This document shows positions 7,149-10,221 of a stretch of DNA of 10,221 nucleotides, piece after piece (positions within the stretch are counted from its first letter, which is position 1; every line of letters begins with the position of its first letter). A program made the translations under genes and the position numbers. The stretch is from an uncultured Erysipelotrichaceae bacterium (lineage in GTDB: Bacteria > Bacillota_I > Bacilli_A > Erysipelotrichales > Erysipelotrichaceae). Where the stretch lies: assembly GCA_902796465.1 (NCBI GenBank), contig CADBPK010000067.1:1-10221 (forward strand), read 5' to 3'. The notes under the pieces were generated by a model that worked only from the letters and a program-made list of their open reading frames with translations, did not search any database and was not told the DNA's origin.

Positions 7149-7177
7149 ATTATACTCTTTCAAAAAGGGAGAGACAA
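7149..7177 (-). promoter_or_regulatory. Promoter of the membrane protein-GT/RecX-yhaM-murT-gatD operon
   Basis: On the minus strand, TTGTCT (7172-7177) and a perfect TATAAT (7149-7154) are separated by exactly 17 bases. Exactly six bases (AGGTGT) follow before the ATG at 7142, so the expected transcription start is the A of that ATG, which would make a leaderless message. The -35 box lies inside the 3' arm and loop of the preceding gene's terminator. It may drive all five downstream genes. Confidence 0.7.
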
Positions 7178-7193
7178 TTATACGGTCTCTCCC
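7162..7193 (-). terminator. Terminator of the CpoA/LafB-like glycosyltransferase gene
   Basis: On the minus strand a perfect 9-bp stem GGGAGAGAC/GTCTCTCCC (7185-7193 with 7167-7175) has a 9-base loop and is followed by TTTTT (7162-7166). It lies about 20 bases after the glycosyltransferase stop and overlaps the next promoter's -35 box. Confidence 0.85.
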
Positions 7194-7213
7194 CTGCTTT
7201 AAGATTTTATTCC

Positions 7214-8215
7214 TCAGCGGTACAGGGATTCGTATACTTCCTTCAGCTGCTGTCCGATCTTGTCGATACTGCGCTCTGCCGCGACCTGGTATCCGGCTTC
7301 CGTCAGGGAAGGAATCCTGCCTTCGATGACATTCTCGATCATTTCCGCAAAAGTTTTGTTGTCCGTTCCCATATAGCAGTTCACGCCGTTCTGCATCCAC
7401 GGGGAGAAAGCGCCGATATCCCGCAGGACGACATTCTGTCTGGAAGCGAGTGCTTCCAGGACAACGATGCCTTCTGTTTCCTCATAGGAAGGAAAGAAGA
7501 AACAGTCCGCATCCAGATATGCCCCTTCAATCAGAGGTCCTTTCACATATCCGGGAAAAATTACATTGTCCGGATGGTTTTCCGTGATGTCTGCGATATC
7601 CTTCGGGATGACCATCTTATTGATATCCCCGAACCAGATAAATTTATACTGCGGAAGAAGCTTTGCGACCTCCACAAAATCCGGCAGACCTTTTCTCTGG
7701 AACAGAAGACCGACGCCGATCACCACTTTTTCCTCTCCGGTCAGACTGAAATATTTCCTGTAGGCACGTACTTTTTCCTCGTTGTAGCCGAAGCGGTCCA
7801 TGTCGATGCCGTTGGAAATGGCATAGATAGGCAGTGTGATGCCGTAATTCAGCAGCAGCTGACGGGAATACGGCGTAGGCGTGATCAGGGCATCCGCTTT
7901 GGAATAGAGGCTGACCAGCCGTGACTTGACCAGCGGTGCCAGCATATTGGAAAAAATAAAACTGTTGCGGAAATCCTCTTCCGTGGAATGCGCGTGATAG
8001 ACGACTTTCTTCCCGTTCTTCCTGGCATTCCGTATGATCGCTTCGGAGTTTGCACCGTATGTATTGATGTGCAGAATATCATAATCGGGATCCCAGGGAT
8101 CCGTGGTATATTCAATGCCCGCAGATGTCAGGGCTCTTTTCTGATGTTCAAATGCCCGGCCGATACCGGAGATCTTGATCAGATCCTCCCCTTCAAAGTA
8201 CAGTAAGACTCGCAT
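7214..8215 (-). CDS. GT4 glycosyltransferase, CpoA/LafB-like diglycosyl-diacylglycerol synthase candidate
   Basis: A 333-residue GT-B fold enzyme. MRVLLYFEGEDLIKISGIGRA is the characteristic opening of the CpoA/LafB group, which adds a second hexose to monoglucosyl-diacylglycerol to form the lipoteichoic-acid anchor and bilayer glycolipid. Visible elements are VVYHAHSTEEDFR (71-83), SNGIDMDRF (134-142), GVGLLFQRKGL (167-177) and the EX7E motif E246/E254 (ETEGIVVLEA), which contacts the nucleotide sugar. Twelve extra residues are open upstream to 8251, but 8215 is chosen: AGAGG lies about 8 bases before it, and the promoter's predicted start at 8231 lies after the longer start. It has its own promoter and terminator, so it is a separate unit from the operon containing the first glycosyltransferase. 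Donor sugar (glucose or galactose) and linkage cannot be read from sequence. Confidence 0.85.
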   Translation of the reverse strand: MRVLLYFEGEDLIKISGIGRAFEHQKRALTSAGIEYTTDPWDPDYDILHINTYGANSEAIIRNARKNGKKVVYHAHSTEEDFRNSFIFSNMLAPLVKSRLVSLYSKADALITPTPYSRQLLLNYGITLPIYAISNGIDMDRFGYNEEKVRAYRKYFSLTGEEKVVIGVGLLFQRKGLPDFVEVAKLLPQYKFIWFGDINKMVIPKDIADITENHPDNVIFPGYVKGPLIEGAYLDADCFFFPSYEETEGIVVLEALASRQNVVLRDIGAFSPWMQNGVNCYMGTDNKTFAEMIENVIEGRIPSLTEAGYQVAAERSIDKIGQQLKEVYESLYR

Positions 8216-8237
8216 AATAAAAACCTCTTGTCTGTCT

Positions 8238-8246
8238 ATTATAGCA
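8238..8246 (-). promoter_or_regulatory. Extended -10 promoter of the CpoA/LafB-like gene
   Basis: On the minus strand, TGCTATAAT gives a perfect -10 (8238-8243) with an extended TG. The -35 region is poor. The predicted start near 8231 leaves a 16-base leader that contains the AGAGG ribosome site. It lies just downstream of the terminator of the lipoprotein gene. Confidence 0.65.
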
Positions 8247-8270
8247 GACATGGATACAGGCAGCGGAAAT

Positions 8271-8304
8271 AAAAAAGGAAACGATCATCACAGACAATCG
8301 TTTC
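8271..8304 (-). terminator. Terminator of the lipoprotein gene
   Basis: On the minus strand GAAACGAT pairs with ATCGTTTC (8297-8304 with 8278-8285), extended by two wobble pairs and one A-T pair to a 5-base loop. It is followed by C and six T (8271-8276). It begins about 15 bases after the stop codon. Confidence 0.8.
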
Positions 8305-8319
8305 TTTCTTCGTTTATGC

Positions 8320-8856
8320 TCAGGATGCCGGCAGGAACTGCAGGGAATACAGCACGGTATTGACAAAAGGTTCATATTCACTGCCCCAGGATTTTCCGGA
8401 ATTCAGGATCACACATCCTGCATAATCCCCGTCCAGGGAGATGAAATCCCATATAGGACTTCCGTCATAGAAACCCTGATGTGCCGGTATCCCGTTAAAC
8501 ACGATCTCTTTCTGTTCAAGCCCGGTGCCGCAGACACCGAAGAACGCTGTATACTCGATCACGATATTTCCGGCATCCTCATCCTGATCTTCAGGCCAGA
8601 CCGAAACTGTGAGTATTTTGTTTTCGGCATCGTCCGCTGTGATCCGGTATGTCCATCCGGAAGGAAGATCAAAAGAAAACATGAATGGAATATCCGGTGA
8701 CTGGCTCTTAACAGTTACGTTTTCCACTTTTACCTTTCCTGCCGGGGTCTGTTCCGGGGCCTGTGTTTCCTGTACAGGCGTATCCGGAGATGCCGTGCAC
8801 CCCATCATCACTGAAACAAGAAATATCAATATAGTCATTAATCGTTTTTTAAGCAT
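8320..8856 (-). CDS. Putative lipoprotein of unknown function
   Basis: A 178-residue protein I do not recognise. Residues 1-20 look like a lipoprotein signal: KK-R at the N terminus, a hydrophobic stretch (MTILIFLVSV) and a lipobox-like VMMGC with C20 as the lipidated residue. Met at -3 is unusual, since Leu is preferred there. A Pro/Thr/Gln-rich linker (about 22-40) follows. Then comes a soluble domain with FSFDLPSGWTYRI (60-72), VSVWPEDQDEDAGNIVIEY (84-102) and NGIPAHQGFYDG (121-132), suggesting a beta-rich fold. C109, C148 and the lipobox cysteine are its only cysteines. An AGGAAAG site lies 8 bases before the ATG. It would be anchored on the outer face of the membrane. It is flanked by terminators on both sides and so is probably transcribed alone; the neighbours give no function. 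Confidence 0.75.
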   Translation of the reverse strand: MLKKRLMTILIFLVSVMMGCTASPDTPVQETQAPEQTPAGKVKVENVTVKSQSPDIPFMFSFDLPSGWTYRITADDAENKILTVSVWPEDQDEDAGNIVIEYTAFFGVCGTGLEQKEIVFNGIPAHQGFYDGSPIWDFISLDGDYAGCVILNSGKSWGSEYEPFVNTVLYSLQFLPAS

Positions 8857-8926
8857 ATTTCATACTTTCCTGTTATCAGCATACATGATATTGCGCGCCG
8901 GAACAATAAGGATGCCTGTATATAAG

Positions 8927-8948
8927 AAAAAGCCTGCGGACAGGCTTT
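8927..8948 (-). terminator. Terminator of the VTC-DUF4956 unit
   Basis: On the minus strand AAAGCCTG pairs with CAGGCTTT around a TCCG loop, and the T run continues to five (8927-8931). It lies about 12 bases after the DUF4956 stop codon. The A run on the other arm could make it work in both directions. Confidence 0.85.
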
Positions 8949-8960
8949 CAGTATATCTGA

Positions 8961-9635
8961 CTATAATTCCGCTGCGGCTGTCGGTACCTTGCCGGAAATC
9001 ACATTCAGATTGCCGTTTCTGACACGGATCGCATCGATCATTTTCTTTTCCAGTGCTTCATCTTTCAGCTCGATCTCATAATTCACCTGGTACATAGTGC
9101 CCAGGTTGACGGTCCTGACAGATTCCAGGGAGACCTTTTTTGTATATTCCGCAAAAATGTCACGGAAAACATCTGTGTATTCCAAATCTTCCGGAATCGT
9201 GATGCGCAGATGCCTGTACAGGGGATCACTTTCCATGACAGGAAGTTTCGCATACAGGAAGTAAACACCGCTGAGGATCACAGCGCATGCCAGGGCGAAT
9301 GTCACATATCCCATCCCTGTACAGAGACCGAGTCCCATTACCAGGAACAGGACCAGGATATCGCTTGCCTTGCCGGGCAGGGAACGGAAACGTACGAGGG
9401 AGAAGCTTCCGGCCACAGCCACACCGACACCGAGATTTCCGTTGACCATCAGGATGATCATCTGCACAACAGCAGGCAGAAGCGCGATCGTGATCAGAAA
9501 TCCCTTTGTGGTCTTCCCGCATCTGCCGTATACAGATGATACGATCAGGCCGCAGACAAGCGATGTCAGAAGACAGATCAGAATTGCGGACGTTTCAACG
9601 GCTGCCGCGGAGCCGGTCAATATTGAAGTGAACAT
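8961..9635 (-). CDS. DUF4956 family membrane protein
   Basis: A 224-residue membrane protein with hydrophobic segments at about 16-36, 46-64, 91-108 and 112-129. A glycine-rich conserved stretch GNLGVGVAVAGSFSLVRFRS (66-85) runs into LPGKASDI, the hallmark of DUF4956. A soluble C-terminal domain (about 135-224, with RHLRITIPEDLEYTDVF) is probably cytoplasmic. Its molecular function is not established to my knowledge, but the family is very often encoded next to VTC-domain proteins, as here. The ATG at 9635 lies 19 bases inside the VTC gene's end, with AAGGAGAG about 9-11 bases before it, so the two are translationally linked. A partner role in membrane attachment or polyphosphate handling is inference. 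A terminator follows the gene. Confidence 0.85.
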   Translation of the reverse strand: MFTSILTGSAAAVETSAILICLLTSLVCGLIVSSVYGRCGKTTKGFLITIALLPAVVQMIILMVNGNLGVGVAVAGSFSLVRFRSLPGKASDILVLFLVMGLGLCTGMGYVTFALACAVILSGVYFLYAKLPVMESDPLYRHLRITIPEDLEYTDVFRDIFAEYTKKVSLESVRTVNLGTMYQVNYEIELKDEALEKKMIDAIRVRNGNLNVISGKVPTAAAEL

Positions 9636-10221
9636 ACTTTTCTACTCTCCTTATTCATAATCCATTGCTTTTCCGGAACAGCGATCCGGTCTGTTCCGTG
9701 ACAGATCTCATTTTTGTATATCGTTCCGTACTTGGAAAAAGAGGAACGATACAATCTCATAGCGGTAAGGACCCGGCATAACCACATGGGATAACGGTCG
9801 GATACCTTGATCTCCATGACGATCGTACCGGGTGACAGAAGTCTTTCATCCCCTTTTTCATAAAGATCGGGATCCTCTGTACGGTAACGGATATTCCGGT
9901 CAAAGGTGATCCGGACATCCTTCTCACTGACTGCCGCGTAGCATGTACGGTCATAGAGGATCAGTGCCTTTGCCTCGGGGTTGTACAGATTCAGCAGATA
10001 CTCGATCTCATCCGCGGTATTGTTCTTCAGATGATGCGGTATGCCGTATTCCAGATAATCCGTAGCTTCTTCGGCGCTCATCCCAAGTCTTCTCTTGTAT
10101 ACGATATCCCCGAATTTCTTTTTCGTTTCGATGTATACCGCGCTGTTTTCCGCCGGGTCGCCATAGCTTCTAAGCCGGATCTTTGTTTTATACATCGGCT
10201 TCTCCAGTCCCCGGATCATCA
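9617..10221 (-). CDS. VTC-domain protein (polyphosphate polymerase family), N-terminus beyond right edge
   Basis: About 200 residues of a triphosphate-tunnel-type VTC domain, the fold of yeast Vtc4, which makes polyphosphate from ATP. Basic tunnel residues are visible: R15 and R17 in KTKIRLRSYG, K33 in YIETKKK, R43/R44 in YKRR, E136 and K138 in VMEIKV, and K163 in SSFSKYG. DVRITFDRNI (101-110) is another family signature. Residue numbers count from the ATG at 10219, which is probably internal: family members have roughly 40-60 residues before the KIRLR strand, including the R-x-E-x-K-like first strand. The frame remains open to the window edge. It overlaps DUF4956 by 19 bases. Bacterial VTC proteins are assigned to polyphosphate synthesis by homology; activity here is not shown. 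Confidence 0.85.
   Translation of the reverse strand, partial: MIRGLEKPMYKTKIRLRSYGDPAENSAVYIETKKKFGDIVYKRRLGMSAEEATDYLEYGIPHHLKNNTADEIEYLLNLYNPEAKALILYDRTCYAAVSEKDVRITFDRNIRYRTEDPDLYEKGDERLLSPGTIVMEIKVSDRYPMWLCRVLTAMRLYRSSFSKYGTIYKNEICHGTDRIAVPEKQWIMNKESRKVCSLQY

Noticed and set aside
7177..7182. Second TATAAT in the loop of the terminator hairpin
   Set aside because: No -35-like hexamer stands 16-18 bases upstream, whereas the TATAAT at 7149-7154 has one at 17 bases.
7143..7400. N-terminal extension of the membrane protein frame up to 7400
   Set aside because: It overlaps the C-terminal coding region of the glycosyltransferase in another frame, is not hydrophobic, and crosses the terminator and promoter at 7149-7193.
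9226..9660. Open frames on both strands within the DUF4956 gene
   Set aside because: They are shadows: they show Arg/Cys/Pro/His-rich composition and no start signals, while the DUF4956 motif is in the chosen frame.
1..10221. CRISPR arrays, tRNA/rRNA genes, insertion sequences, phage or defence genes
   Set aside because: I saw no regularly spaced repeats, no structured RNA signatures beyond terminators, and no transposase, integrase or defence-family motifs on either strand.

Overview
The window looks like chromosomal DNA from a low-to-moderate-GC Gram-positive bacterium (Bacillota), with no sign of phage or transposon genes. Support comes from the YhaM-type exoribonuclease, the MurT/GatD pair that amidates lipid II, a CpoA/LafB-like glycolipid glycosyltransferase, AGGAGG-type ribosome binding sites and near-consensus TATAAT promoters. 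The gene set would suit the Erysipelotrichales, but that is a guess without a search. Almost every gene is on the minus strand; only the HIT gene is on the plus strand.

Left part (1-1066): a Nudix hydrolase cut by the window edge reads leftward. It faces away from a small HIT-family hydrolase (553-951), and a 329-base divergent region holding two promoter candidates and two short dyads lies between them. Two hairpins (958-994 and 1014-1047) separate the HIT gene from the convergent gatD.

Central block (1067-7142, minus strand): five genes packed as one apparent operon. In transcription order they are an MprF-like multi-spanning membrane protein, a glycosyltransferase fused to a full-length RecX domain, YhaM, MurT and GatD. 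The junctions are an ATGA overlap, a 14-base overlap, a 5-base gap and another ATGA overlap. Just upstream, a second GT4 glycosyltransferase (7214-8215) has its own promoter and terminator. The two glycosyltransferases plausibly make the mono- and diglucosyl-diacylglycerol that anchors lipoteichoic acid. The membrane protein is a reasonable candidate for moving that lipid across the membrane, and MurT/GatD amidates the D-Glu of the peptidoglycan stem. The operon therefore combines cell-envelope synthesis with a recombination regulator (RecX) and an RNA-processing nuclease (YhaM).

Right part (8271-10221, minus strand): an unrecognised small lipoprotein with its own terminator, then a DUF4956 membrane protein translationally overlapped with a VTC-domain protein (polyphosphate polymerase family), which is cut by the right edge.

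The most notable points are the GT4-RecX fusion with a possible internal start for free RecX, a MurT zinc ribbon whose fourth cysteine is aspartate, and an operon promoter whose -35 box lies inside the preceding gene's terminator and whose predicted transcription start falls on the first ATG. I found no clearly new defence or mobile system.
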